DNA of 64,000 nt from the NCBI RefSeq assembly GCF_007993935.1, contig NZ_VITY01000005.1, positions 434,001-498,000 of the forward strand, read 5' to 3'. The stretch's first letter is position 1. The number at the start of each line of letters is the position of its first letter. The position numbers were made by a program, and so were the translations under genes. The notes under the pieces are model-generated. The model saw nothing but the letters and a program-made list of their open reading frames with translations, searched no databases and was not told the DNA's origin. Shown piece by piece: positions 33,047 to 41,355 of this stretch. This DNA comes from Bradyrhizobium macuxiense (GTDB lineage Bacteria; Pseudomonadota; Alphaproteobacteria; Rhizobiales; Xanthobacteraceae).

Positions 33047-33616
33047 CTTGTCGGAGACGATCACGCTCGCATGCTGGGTGACGTTGCCGACGATGGCGTT
33101 GCCGCCGTCCTCCACCTTCACGTTCTGCACGGTGACGGCGGGCTCGCCATGGCTGCGGTAGCGGTTCAGCGCCTCGATCTGGGCGGGAAAGGTGCGGGCG
33201 AGCCGGCCGAGGGCGCGCGCCGCGCTGTCGTGCTGGGCGAGGTCGTCGGCATGCGCGAGGTGCTGGGCACAGCGCATCGCCATCACATGAACCGAAACCA
33301 TCTGCGCCACCAGCATGGCCTCGACGGCATCGCGCGGGCGAATGCTCTGCACCATCGAGATCATGAAAGCGAGGTTGACCTCGCTGGGCTTGCCGCCGCT
33401 GACGCTGGCCCTGACCAATTGCCTGACGATGCCGTCCATCGCGTCGCGATCAGCGACCCCGAGCGCGTTCGCCATCAGCTGCTCGCCGAGCCTCGGGTCA
33501 GGGTGGTCGATCGCATATCCGCGCCGCGAGAGTTTGATCCGGGGGAGCATGGCTGCTTGCGGCCCGCCGGGTGCGGTGGCCATCGTCGGCACGGTGAGGT
33601 CGGGGGCAGTGGTCAT
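32957..33616 (-). CDS. Hypothetical partner of the HGG-motif protein
   Basis: A 219-residue soluble protein with no domain I recognise. It is largely helical (about 40-150), has a segment QNVKVEDGGNAIVGNVTQHASVIV that looks like beta strands, and a basic C terminus (ARRAHDAADARQG). AGGGAA lies 9 nt before the ATG at 33616. It overlaps the HGG gene by 4 bp and the last 35 codons were duplicated with it, so the two form a unit. Confidence 0.6.
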   Translation of the reverse strand: MTTAPDLTVPTMATAPGGPQAAMLPRIKLSRRGYAIDHPDPRLGEQLMANALGVADRDAMDGIVRQLVRASVSGGKPSEVNLAFMISMVQSIRPRDAVEAMLVAQMVSVHVMAMRCAQHLAHADDLAQHDSAARALGRLARTFPAQIEALNRYRSHGEPAVTVQNVKVEDGGNAIVGNVTQHASVIVSDKTAASATRAPKAACARRAHDAADARQGAPA

Positions 33617-34082
33617 GTTGATGTTCCCTGGAATGCGCGGCGCGCGCAGGCGATCGCTCGCTGCGGGCGGCGGTAGCGATGTCGATGTGGGTTAAGGATG
33701 TTCGACCGCGATCGCAGCCGGTGAGCCCGCTGTTGCGGGAGAGGGGACGCCTGTAGGGGGCGTTTGCACGATTTCGGAATATTGGAAATATGCCCCTGAT
33801 TTGCCCGACGTGTCAAGCCGCCGTATCAGGCGCCGGCAGTGCGCCTGCTGCTTTGCATGGGGTTGTTTTCGCGTTTTTGGCGGCGCGCATCTTTTGCGGC
33901 GAGTTCCGCCACCGTCGTCAGAGGCCGGCGAGACACGATGCGACATCTGCGGTCGCGGATGCCCTGCGCGTGGCCGCCTGCGCGTCCCGCAACCCTCAAT
34001 CCGAAGACATCGGGACGCGGATCGCTATACTGGCGACATCTTTGCGACAGGGCTGAAGACCCGCATCTGAGGACGCTGCTGA
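33617..34082. other. Intergenic region, no gene seen
   Basis: A 466-bp gap between divergent genes. Three overlapping frames start near 33790-33839 but none has a recognisable domain or a good ribosome site. Confidence 0.5.
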
Positions 34083-36404
34083 ATGAGCGAGACCATTGGC
34101 TACCCCGATCCGGGCCTCGACCTGTCCGATGGTTTCAAGCCGCACACCTCGCATTGGGGCGTGTTCTCGGCGCGGCTCGGCAAGGCCGGTCTCGAAGTGC
34201 GGCCCTATGGCGGCGATCCCGATCCGAACGGCATCATCAACAACTTTCCCGGCGCGCTGCGCCACCAGGCGCGCATCGGCCAGCCCGCGATCCGCCGCGG
34301 CTGGCTCGAGCGCGGCCCCGGGCCCGACGAGCGCCGCGGCCGCGACGAGTTCGTCTCGGTGAGCTGGGAGCAGGCGCTCGATCTGCTCGGCGGCGAGCTG
34401 TCGCGCATTCGCGACACGATCGGCCCCGGCGCGGTGTTCGGCGGCTCCTATGGCTGGTCGAGCGCGGGCCGCTTCCATCACGCGCAGAGCCAGGTGCATC
34501 GCTTCCTCAACATCGCACTCGGCGGCTATGTCCGCTCGGTGAACACCTATTCCTCCGGCGCGTCCTCGGTGCTGCTGCCGCAGATCCTCACCGGCTATGA
34601 GGACATCACCAAGCGCAACGTCACCTGGGAGCAGATATCAGCCGAAACCGACATCGTGCTGGCGTTCGGCGGCATGGCGCTGAAGAACTCGATGGTCGCC
34701 GGCGGCTCGATCAGCAAGCATGTCGAGCGCGGTGCGATGCAGGCGGCGCAGCGCCGCGGCTGCGAGTTCATCCTGGTCAGCCCGCTGCGCGACGATCTCC
34801 CCGTCGAGGCCGGCGCCGAGTGGCTGACGGCGACGCCCGGCACCGACACCGCGCTGATGCTCGGCATCGTCCACACCCTGGTCAGCGAAGGCCTGCACGA
34901 TCAGGCCTTCCTCGATCGCTACACCGAGGGCTGGCCGGTGTTCTTGCGCTATCTCACCGGCGAGGCCGATGGCGTGCCGAAGAGCGCCGAATGGGCCGCC
35001 GCGATCTGCGGCATCGATGCCGGGACCATCAAGGCGCTGGCGCGGCGGCTCGCCGGGCGGCGTGCATTGATCACCGTGTCGCATTCGTTGCAGCGCGCCG
35101 AGCACGGCGAGCAGCCGGTGTGGATGGGCATGGTGCTGGCGGCGGCGCTCGGCCAGATCGGCCTGCCCGGCGGCGGCTACGCCTATTCGCTCGGCGCGAT
35201 CGGTTATTACGGGCGGCGTGTCAACGCGGTGCCCGGACCGACGCTCGGCCAGGGCCGCAACGGCGTCGCCGACTTCATTCCGGTGGCGCGTATCGCCGAC
35301 ATGCTGCTCAATCCCGGCACCACCTATCGCTACAATGGCGAGACGCGGACCTATCCGGATATCCGCCTGGTCTATTGGGCGGGCGGCAATCCGTTCCACC
35401 ATCACCAGGACCTCAACCGCCTGCGCAAGGCGTTTGCGCGGCTCGACACGCTGGTCGTGCACGAGCTCGCCTGGACCGCGACCGCGCGCCACGCCGACAT
35501 CGTGCTGCCCGCGACCATGACGCTCGAGCGCGAGGACATCGGCTATTCCAGCAACGATCCCTTGATGGTCGCGATGCACCGGATCGCCGAGCCGTTCGGC
35601 CTCGCCCGCGACGACTACGAGATCTTCGCCGACCTCGCCGAGCGGCTAGGGGCCCGCGAGCCCTTCACCGAAGGCCGCACGTCGCGCGAGTGGCTGGAAC
35701 ATCTCTACGAGCCGACCCGCAAGGCGCTCGCCGCGCGCGGGCTCGAATCGCCCAGTTTCGACGAGTTCTGGGCGCGCGGCAGCCTGGTGGTGCCGCAGCA
35801 TCTCGACGACGGCGGCTCGCTGCGCCGCTTCCGCGAGGACCCGGTCGCGCGGCCGCTGCCGACGCCGAGCGGCCGCATCGAGATATTCTCGCAGAAGATC
35901 GCGGATCACGGCGATGCCGATTGTCCGGGCCATCCGGTCTGGCTCGAGAAGACCGATACGCCGACGCCGGGCGCGCCGTGCTTCCTCGTCGCCAACCAGC
36001 CGGTGACGCGCCTGCACAGCCAGCTCGATTTCGGCGGCCATTCGGTTGAGGCCAAGCATCGCGGCCGCGAGGTCGCGCGCATGAACCCGCGCGATGCTGC
36101 GGCGCGCGGCATCGCCGACGGCGACATCATCCGCATCTTCAATGCGCGCGGCGCCTGCCTTGCCGCGGTGCGCGTCACCGACGGCATCGCGCCCGGCGTG
36201 GTTCAGCTGCCGACCGGCGCCTGGTACGACCCGATGGACCCGGAGGAGGAAGCTACGCTCTGTGTTCACGGCAATCCGAACGTGCTGACGCGCGACATCG
36301 GCACGTCATCCTTCGCGCAGGGCTGCACCGGCCAGCTGACGACCGTCGAGGTCGAGCGCTTCAACGGCAATCTGCCGCCGATCCGCGCGTTCGATCCGGC
36401 GTAA
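34083..36404 (+). CDS. Molybdopterin oxidoreductase of DMSO/TMAO/biotin sulfoxide reductase type
   Basis: A 773-residue bis-MGD enzyme. It has no N-terminal Cys motif for a [4Fe-4S] cluster and no signal peptide, which points to the cytoplasmic BisC-like branch. GGSYGWSSAGRFHHAQSQ (120-137) contains the Ser expected to bind molybdenum (about Ser127). Cofactor-binding blocks VYWAGGNPFHHHQDLNRL and PCFLVANQPVTRLHSQLDFG are present. It should reduce an S- or N-oxide. No membrane cytochrome or chaperone gene is next to it. Confidence 0.85.
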   Translation: MSETIGYPDPGLDLSDGFKPHTSHWGVFSARLGKAGLEVRPYGGDPDPNGIINNFPGALRHQARIGQPAIRRGWLERGPGPDERRGRDEFVSVSWEQALDLLGGELSRIRDTIGPGAVFGGSYGWSSAGRFHHAQSQVHRFLNIALGGYVRSVNTYSSGASSVLLPQILTGYEDITKRNVTWEQISAETDIVLAFGGMALKNSMVAGGSISKHVERGAMQAAQRRGCEFILVSPLRDDLPVEAGAEWLTATPGTDTALMLGIVHTLVSEGLHDQAFLDRYTEGWPVFLRYLTGEADGVPKSAEWAAAICGIDAGTIKALARRLAGRRALITVSHSLQRAEHGEQPVWMGMVLAAALGQIGLPGGGYAYSLGAIGYYGRRVNAVPGPTLGQGRNGVADFIPVARIADMLLNPGTTYRYNGETRTYPDIRLVYWAGGNPFHHHQDLNRLRKAFARLDTLVVHELAWTATARHADIVLPATMTLEREDIGYSSNDPLMVAMHRIAEPFGLARDDYEIFADLAERLGAREPFTEGRTSREWLEHLYEPTRKALAARGLESPSFDEFWARGSLVVPQHLDDGGSLRRFREDPVARPLPTPSGRIEIFSQKIADHGDADCPGHPVWLEKTDTPTPGAPCFLVANQPVTRLHSQLDFGGHSVEAKHRGREVARMNPRDAAARGIADGDIIRIFNARGACLAAVRVTDGIAPGVVQLPTGAWYDPMDPEEEATLCVHGNPNVLTRDIGTSSFAQGCTGQLTTVEVERFNGNLPPIRAFDPA

Positions 36405-36506
36405 TTTTACGAGCGATCACGAACAAATCATCTGATGGCGCTGGATGGCGCCCGGCCGTTCGGCTACGGCATCGCGAGATCGCCCCTGATTGTCGGATAG
36501 TCTGAG

Positions 36507-37550
36507 ATGCACCTGAAAACCCTGTCTTATCTTGCCATCGCCGCGACCGTCGCGTTCGGTGCCTCGAATGCATTGGCGCAATCGGCCGCCGAGCCGGCCT
36601 ATGGGCCGGAGTTGCAGGGTTTCGAATATCCCTATCCGGTGCAGCATTATCGCTTCAGCTCGCAGGGGCAGGAGCTCGACATGGCCTATCTCGACGTCAA
36701 GCCGGCGACGCCGAACGGCCAGACCGCGGTGCTGCTGCACGGCAAGAATTTCTGTGCTGCGACCTGGGACGGCACCATCAAGGCGCTCAGCGGCGCCGGC
36801 TATCGCGTGATCGCGCTGGACCAGATCGGCTTCTGCAAATCCAGTAAGCCGGACCGCTACCAGTTCACCTTCCAGCAGCTCGCCGGCAACAGCCGCGCGC
36901 TGCTCGCCTCGCTCGGGATCGAGCACTCGATCATGGTCGGCCATTCGACCGGCGGCATGCTGGCGATGCGCTATGCGCTGATGTACCCGGACGCCACCGA
37001 CCGCCTGGTGCTGGTCGATCCGATCGGGCTCGAGGACTGGAAGGCCAAGGGCGTGCCGTGGCTCAGCCTCGACAACTGGATGCAGCGCGAGACCCGCGTC
37101 ACCGCCGACAGCATCCGCGCCTATGAGCGCGCCACTTATTACGCCGACACCTGGGATCCGTCCTACGAGACCTGGGTGCAGATGCTGGCCGGCATGTATC
37201 GCGGCGAGGGCCGCGCCGCCGTGGCGTCGAGCTCGGCGCGGCTCTACGACATGATCGCGACCCAGCCGGTGTTCTACGAGTTCGAGCAGATCAAGCCGCC
37301 GACGCTGCTGTTCGTCGGCGACAAGGACACCACCGCGATCGCCAAGGACACCGCGCCGCCCGAAATTCGCAAGACGCTCGGCAATTATCCGGTGCTGGGC
37401 AAGGAGGCCGCCAGGCGGATCCCGCATATCCAGCTGATCGAATTCCCCGACCTCGGCCATTCGCCGCAGATCCAGGCGCCGGCGCGCTTCCACGAGGCGC
37501 TGCTCGGCTGGCTGCAGCATCCGGAGACCGGCGCGACGCTGGTCAAATAG
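36507..37550 (+). CDS. Exported alpha/beta hydrolase
   Basis: A 347-residue hydrolase with a signal peptide (about residues 1-25, ends ALAQ). The nucleophile is Ser147 in GHSTGG, the acid is in GDKDTTAIA and the base His in DLGHSPQ. The HGKNF (78-82) oxyanion block and the long lid (150-230) resemble epoxide-hydrolase or haloalkane-type folds, but a substrate cannot be named. It is convergent with the HxlR regulator and 102 bp after the molybdoenzyme, possibly read with it. Confidence 0.82.
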   Translation: MHLKTLSYLAIAATVAFGASNALAQSAAEPAYGPELQGFEYPYPVQHYRFSSQGQELDMAYLDVKPATPNGQTAVLLHGKNFCAATWDGTIKALSGAGYRVIALDQIGFCKSSKPDRYQFTFQQLAGNSRALLASLGIEHSIMVGHSTGGMLAMRYALMYPDATDRLVLVDPIGLEDWKAKGVPWLSLDNWMQRETRVTADSIRAYERATYYADTWDPSYETWVQMLAGMYRGEGRAAVASSSARLYDMIATQPVFYEFEQIKPPTLLFVGDKDTTAIAKDTAPPEIRKTLGNYPVLGKEAARRIPHIQLIEFPDLGHSPQIQAPARFHEALLGWLQHPETGATLVK

Positions 37551-37594
37551 AGACCTCGACCCGCCGCGCGAAGCACCGGCCCTGCAGAGAATGT

Positions 37595-38107
37595 CTAGGC
37601 CTGCTCAGCGTTCTTCTTGGTGCGCTCCCGCGCGCTGGCGTGCAGCGGTGACGATCGCCGGACGCCGGGGCCCGGATGCACATGGACGTGCTTGGCGCTC
37701 AGCGGCTCGCCGCATTCCGAGCAGACCATCACGGGATCGAACATCTTCCCGCAGCTCTTGTGCTCGTGCAGCAACGGCCGGCCGCGTGCGTCGACCATGT
37801 GGATGTTGCCCCAGTGCACGATCGACATGATGATCGGATAGAGATCGAGCCCCTTCTGCGTCAGGATGTATTCGTAGCGCTTCGGCGCCTCCTGATATGG
37901 AATCTTGCGCAGCACGCCGAAGCGCACCAGCTTCTTCAGCCGGTCGGCGAGCAGATGCCGGGTGATGCCAAGCGATGCCTGGAAGTCATCGAACCTGCGG
38001 ATGCGCAGGAAACATTCGCGCAGGATCAACAGGCTCCAGCGATCGCCGATCACGGCCACGGTGCGGGCCAGCGAGCACGGCTCCTCCTCGAGGGCATCCC
38101 ATTTCAT
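37595..38107 (-). CDS. HxlR-family regulator with Cys-rich C terminus
   Basis: A 170-residue winged-helix regulator. The HxlR core has CSLARTVAVIGDRWSLLILREC and the wing LTQKGLDLYPIIMSIVHWG. The C terminus, usually absent, has HKSCGKMFDPVMVCSECGEP plus several His (KHVHVHPG), a possible metal-binding addition. AGGAGA lies 6 nt upstream of the ATG at 38107. It is divergent from the catabolic cluster and flanked by two copies of a GTTC-N7-GAAC site, so it is the likely regulator of the cluster and of itself. Confidence 0.88.
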   Translation of the reverse strand: MKWDALEEEPCSLARTVAVIGDRWSLLILRECFLRIRRFDDFQASLGITRHLLADRLKKLVRFGVLRKIPYQEAPKRYEYILTQKGLDLYPIIMSIVHWGNIHMVDARGRPLLHEHKSCGKMFDPVMVCSECGEPLSAKHVHVHPGPGVRRSSPLHASARERTKKNAEQA

Positions 38108-38145
38108 CAGCGTCTCCTGCGGGCTGCGACGATATCGCAAATCAA

Positions 38146-38160
38146 ATTCTAAAACAGAAC
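38146..38160. promoter_or_regulatory. HxlR operator 1
   Basis: ATTCTAAAACAGAAC, an imperfect palindrome TTC-N7-GAA with an A-rich centre, 39 bp upstream of the HxlR start codon. It matches operator 2 at 10 or more of 15 positions. Confidence 0.6.
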
Positions 38161-38226
38161 TAACGTCATTTCAATAGGATGCCTCCGTTGCAGCCGTCAT
38201 CCGTGCATTGGATGACAAATATCATA

Positions 38227-38254
38227 TTGACAGTTCCAAAATAGAACTTATGGT
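38227..38254 (+). promoter_or_regulatory. Promoter of the catabolic cluster
   Basis: -35 TTGACA (38227-38232), 16-bp spacer, -10 TATGGT (38249-38254). Operator 2 sits inside the spacer. The first gene starts 62 bp downstream. Confidence 0.6.
38233..38247. promoter_or_regulatory. HxlR operator 2
   Basis: GTTCCAAAATAGAAC, flanked to AGTTC...GAACT, a palindrome with 7-bp centre that lies exactly between -35 and -10 of the cluster promoter, as expected for a repressor site. Confidence 0.65.
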
Positions 38255-38315
38255 CCGGACCACGATCAACCGGCAGCGACAGGCGATTGCTGCCACTCGA
38301 AGGGAAGGGCGTTCC

Positions 38316-38954
38316 ATGGCTGCTCCGCTCAAGGTCGAATTCCACTTCGATTTCGGAAGCCCCAACGCCTATCTCGCAGAGCTCGCGCTGCCGGGGATCG
38401 AGAAGCGCACCGGCGTGAAGTTCGACTACGTCCCGGTTCTGCTCGGCGGCGTCTACAAGGCCACCGGCAACATGTCGCCCGGCGAGTCGCTGCGCGGCAT
38501 CAAGAACAAGCCCGAATACAACGCGCTCGAGACCGAGCGCTTCCTGCGCCGCCACAACATCACGACCTTCAAGTCGAACCCGTTCTTTCCGGTCAACACG
38601 CTGATGCTGATGCGCGGCGTCGTCGCCGCCGATTTCGAGGGGCTGTTCGAGCCGTATTTCCGCGCCGCCTATCACCACATGTGGTCCGAGCCCAAGAAGA
38701 TGGATGATCCGCAGGTGTTCCGCGAGGCGTTCCTGTCCTCCGGCCTCGATATCGATCGCATCATCGCCCGCGCCCAGCAGGACGAGGTGAAGAAGAAGCT
38801 GATCGACAATACCAGCAATGCCGTGGCGCGCGGCTCGTTCGGCTCGCCGACCTTCTTCGTCGGCGACGAGATCTTCTTCGGCAAGGACCGACTGCGCGAA
38901 GTCGAGGACGAGATTGTCGCACAGCTGGCTGCCGGGCAGCGCAAGACTGCCTGA
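38316..38954 (+). CDS. 2-hydroxychromene-2-carboxylate isomerase-like (DsbA-fold)
   Basis: A 212-residue thioredoxin-fold protein of the HCCA isomerase/GST kappa group. FHFDFGSPNAYLAEL (9-23) carries the catalytic Ser15, and GSFGSPTFFVGDEIFFGKDRL near the C terminus is the other hallmark. NahD-type enzymes isomerise 2-hydroxychromene-2-carboxylate with glutathione in naphthalene breakdown; other members have unknown substrates. It is the first gene of the cluster. AGGGAAGGG precedes the ATG at 38316; an upstream frame from 38208 would overlap the promoter and is rejected. Confidence 0.85.
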   Translation: MAAPLKVEFHFDFGSPNAYLAELALPGIEKRTGVKFDYVPVLLGGVYKATGNMSPGESLRGIKNKPEYNALETERFLRRHNITTFKSNPFFPVNTLMLMRGVVAADFEGLFEPYFRAAYHHMWSEPKKMDDPQVFREAFLSSGLDIDRIIARAQQDEVKKKLIDNTSNAVARGSFGSPTFFVGDEIFFGKDRLREVEDEIVAQLAAGQRKTA

Positions 38955-39012
38955 GCCAAAGATTCCTCAAGCCAACACATCAAGCCCGAAGGGCTGCGAC
39001 AGGGAGGTTTCA

Positions 39013-40560
39013 GTGCAGGCGTTGACCCAGTTTGCCGAAGGAAGTGTGGAAGGCTTGCCCAACCGTATCCACGAGGTGATCAATCACCACGTCGTGGCGA
39101 CGCCAAATCATCCGGCGCTGATCGACGACACGATGCGGCTGACCTATCGCGAGCTCGATCAGGCGGTCGATCGCGTTGCAGGCGCGTTGCAGGCGCTCGG
39201 CATCCGCGCCGGCGACCGCATGATGATCGTGAGCGAGAATTCGATTCCGCTGGCCTGCCTGCTGCTGGCGGCAAGCCGCCTCGATGTCTGGTCAATCGTG
39301 GTCAATCCGCGGCTGTCGCCGCGCGAGCTGGATCAGATCAGAGATCACAGCGGCGCTCGCCGCGTGTTGTTGACGGCCGAGGTGTCGCAAGAGGCGGCCG
39401 CGCACGCAGCGCGTTACGAAGCCACCATTCAGGATGTCGGCCCGCTCCGCGGCGTCGCCGTCACCAGCTTGAATCTGGCGACCATGGCCGAGCCGGTCGA
39501 AGCCGACGGCGCCGACCAGGTCGCAGTCCTGATCTACACGTCCGGCACCACCGGCACGCCAAAGGGCGTGATGCTGACCCATCGCAATCTGTTGTTCAGC
39601 GCCCGAGCCACCGCAAGCTTCCGCAAGATGGCGGCCGACGATGTGCAGTATTGCGTGCTGCCGATCTCGCATATCGTCGGCATCTCGCTGCTGACGATGA
39701 CCTTGATGGTCGGCGCCACCGTGCGCCTCGTCGCAAAATACGATCCGGCCGCGCTGGTCAAGGCGATGGCCGAGGAGGGCATCACGATCCTGAACGGCGT
39801 GCCCGCCACCTACCAGCGCTTGCTTGAATACCGCCGCAATGCCGGCTTGCCGAAGCTCGGTCGCGGCCGGTTGCGCGTGATCTCGGTGGCCGGCGCGCCG
39901 CTCGACCTCGATCTCAAGAACCGGGTCGAGCAGGAGCTTGGCCTGCCGTTGCTCAACGGCTACGGCATCACCGAATGCTCGCCGGGCATCTCGGGTGTCC
40001 GGCCCGACAATCCGCGGGCCGATCACGCGGTCGGCGCCGTCATGGCTGGCATCGAAGCCAGGCTGGTCGGCCGTGATCTCAAGCCGGTTGCCGCAGGCGA
40101 GGTCGGCGAGCTCCATGTCCGCGGCCCGAACGTGATGCGCGGTTACTACCGCGCGCCCGATCTGACCGCCAAGGCGATCGATCCCGACGGCTGGTTTAAC
40201 ACCGGCGATCTGGCCCGCTTCGAGAACGATGTCCTCTACATCGTCGGCCGCACCAAGGAGATGATCATCCGTTCCGGGTTCAACGTCTATCCGGCCGAGA
40301 TCGAGGCGGTGCTGAGCACGCATGACGCAGTTGTGCAGTGCGCTGTGGTCGGCCGGCCGGTCGAGGGCAATGAGGAAGTCGTGGCCTTCGTGCAGCTGAT
40401 CAAGGGCTCGACTGCCACCGTGCAGGACCTGATGGCCCATGTTGCTCCGCAACTCACCTCGTACAAGCGCCCGACGGAGATTATCCTGATGGACGCGCTG
40501 CCCGCCACATCGACGGGCAAGCTGTTGAAGCACAAGCTGGCGGAGTCGCTGCGCAGCTGA
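39013..40560 (+). CDS. Acyl/aryl-CoA ligase
   Basis: A 515-residue ANL-superfamily enzyme. The P-loop YTSGTTGTPKGVM, the GYGITE motif, the hinge GWFNTGDLARF and the C-terminal catalytic Lys in STGKLLKH are all present. It activates a carboxylic acid to its CoA thioester with ATP, which would be the entry step of the pathway. GTG start at 39013 with GGGAGG about 6 nt upstream. The acid-binding pocket cannot be read; homologues include feruloyl-, cyclohexanecarboxyl- and fatty-acid ligases. Confidence 0.9.
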   Translation: MQALTQFAEGSVEGLPNRIHEVINHHVVATPNHPALIDDTMRLTYRELDQAVDRVAGALQALGIRAGDRMMIVSENSIPLACLLLAASRLDVWSIVVNPRLSPRELDQIRDHSGARRVLLTAEVSQEAAAHAARYEATIQDVGPLRGVAVTSLNLATMAEPVEADGADQVAVLIYTSGTTGTPKGVMLTHRNLLFSARATASFRKMAADDVQYCVLPISHIVGISLLTMTLMVGATVRLVAKYDPAALVKAMAEEGITILNGVPATYQRLLEYRRNAGLPKLGRGRLRVISVAGAPLDLDLKNRVEQELGLPLLNGYGITECSPGISGVRPDNPRADHAVGAVMAGIEARLVGRDLKPVAAGEVGELHVRGPNVMRGYYRAPDLTAKAIDPDGWFNTGDLARFENDVLYIVGRTKEMIIRSGFNVYPAEIEAVLSTHDAVVQCAVVGRPVEGNEEVVAFVQLIKGSTATVQDLMAHVAPQLTSYKRPTEIILMDALPATSTGKLLKHKLAESLRS

Positions 40561-40605
40561 GGCTGAGCCGTCAGACAGTTCACTCAAACAAGACCGGAGT
40601 ACACC

Positions 40606-41343
40606 ATGCAGAAGAGAAACAGGACGGTCGCCGTCATTGGTGCCGGTGATTTCATCGGCGGCGAGATCGCCAAGAAGTTCGCCTCCGAGGGCTTCACGAT
40701 CTTCGCCGGCCGCCGCAACGGCGACAAGCTCGCGCCGCTGGTCAAGGAGATCGAGGCCGCCGGCGGCGAGATCCACGCGCGCTCGCTCGACGCGCGCAAG
40801 GAGGAGGAGATCACCGCCTTCCTCAACGACGCCGACAAGCATGCGCCGCTCGAGGTCTGCATCTTCAACATCGGCGCCAACGTCAATTTCCCGATCCTCG
40901 AGACCACCGAGCGCGTATTCCGCAAAGTCTGGGAGATGGCCTGCTACTCGGGCTTCCTGGCCGGACGCGAGGCGGCACGACTGATGACGGCGCGCGGCCA
41001 AGGCAACATCTTCTTCACCGGCGCCACCGCGTCGCTGCGCGGCGGCAGCGGCTATGCCGCGTTTGCCAGCGCCAAATTCGGCCTGCGCGCCGTGGCGCAG
41101 GCGATGGCCCGCGAGCTCGGACCGAAGAACATCCACGTCGCGCATCTGATCATCGATTCCGGCGTCGACACCGAATGGGTGCGGCAGCGCCGCATCGAGG
41201 CGCTCGGCCCGAACGCGCTCGACAATCCCGATCTCTTGATGCCGCCGGCCTCGGTTGCCGCGTCCTACTGGCAGCTCTACCAGCAGCCGAAGAGCGCCTG
41301 GACCTTCGAGCTGGAAATCCGCCCCTTCGGCGAGAAGTGGTAG
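40606..41343 (+). CDS. SDR-like protein lacking the catalytic Tyr (1)
   Basis: A 245-residue Rossmann protein, AVIGAGDFIGGEIAKKF at the N terminus instead of TGxxxGIG and FNIGAN in place of NNAG. At the active site the YxxxK motif reads FASAK, so Tyr is replaced by Phe; a Tyr three residues earlier (GYAAF) might substitute but is not in the standard place. The C-terminal SAWTFELEIRPFGEKW is shared with the SDR at 48787-49488. It may bind NAD(P)H and act by another mechanism, or serve a non-catalytic role. It starts 45 bp after the ligase. Confidence 0.8.
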   Translation: MQKRNRTVAVIGAGDFIGGEIAKKFASEGFTIFAGRRNGDKLAPLVKEIEAAGGEIHARSLDARKEEEITAFLNDADKHAPLEVCIFNIGANVNFPILETTERVFRKVWEMACYSGFLAGREAARLMTARGQGNIFFTGATASLRGGSGYAAFASAKFGLRAVAQAMARELGPKNIHVAHLIIDSGVDTEWVRQRRIEALGPNALDNPDLLMPPASVAASYWQLYQQPKSAWTFELEIRPFGEKW

Positions 41344-41355
41344 GGAGCACGGCAG

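Noticed and set aside
28585..33616. Patchwork region as a prophage or genomic island
   Set aside because: No integrase, capsid, terminase or attachment repeats are visible, and the tRNA-Glu gene is 10 kb away with no repeated 3' end noticed.
33790..34070. Overlapping small frames with CPTC or CDIC zinc-ribbon-like strings
   Set aside because: The Cys pairs are in different frames, none forms a full zinc ribbon, and no ribosome site is seen.
39292..41145. A 617-codon open frame on the minus strand
   Set aside because: It is antisense to the CoA ligase and SDR genes, which have complete family motifs. Long antisense frames are expected in GC-rich DNA.
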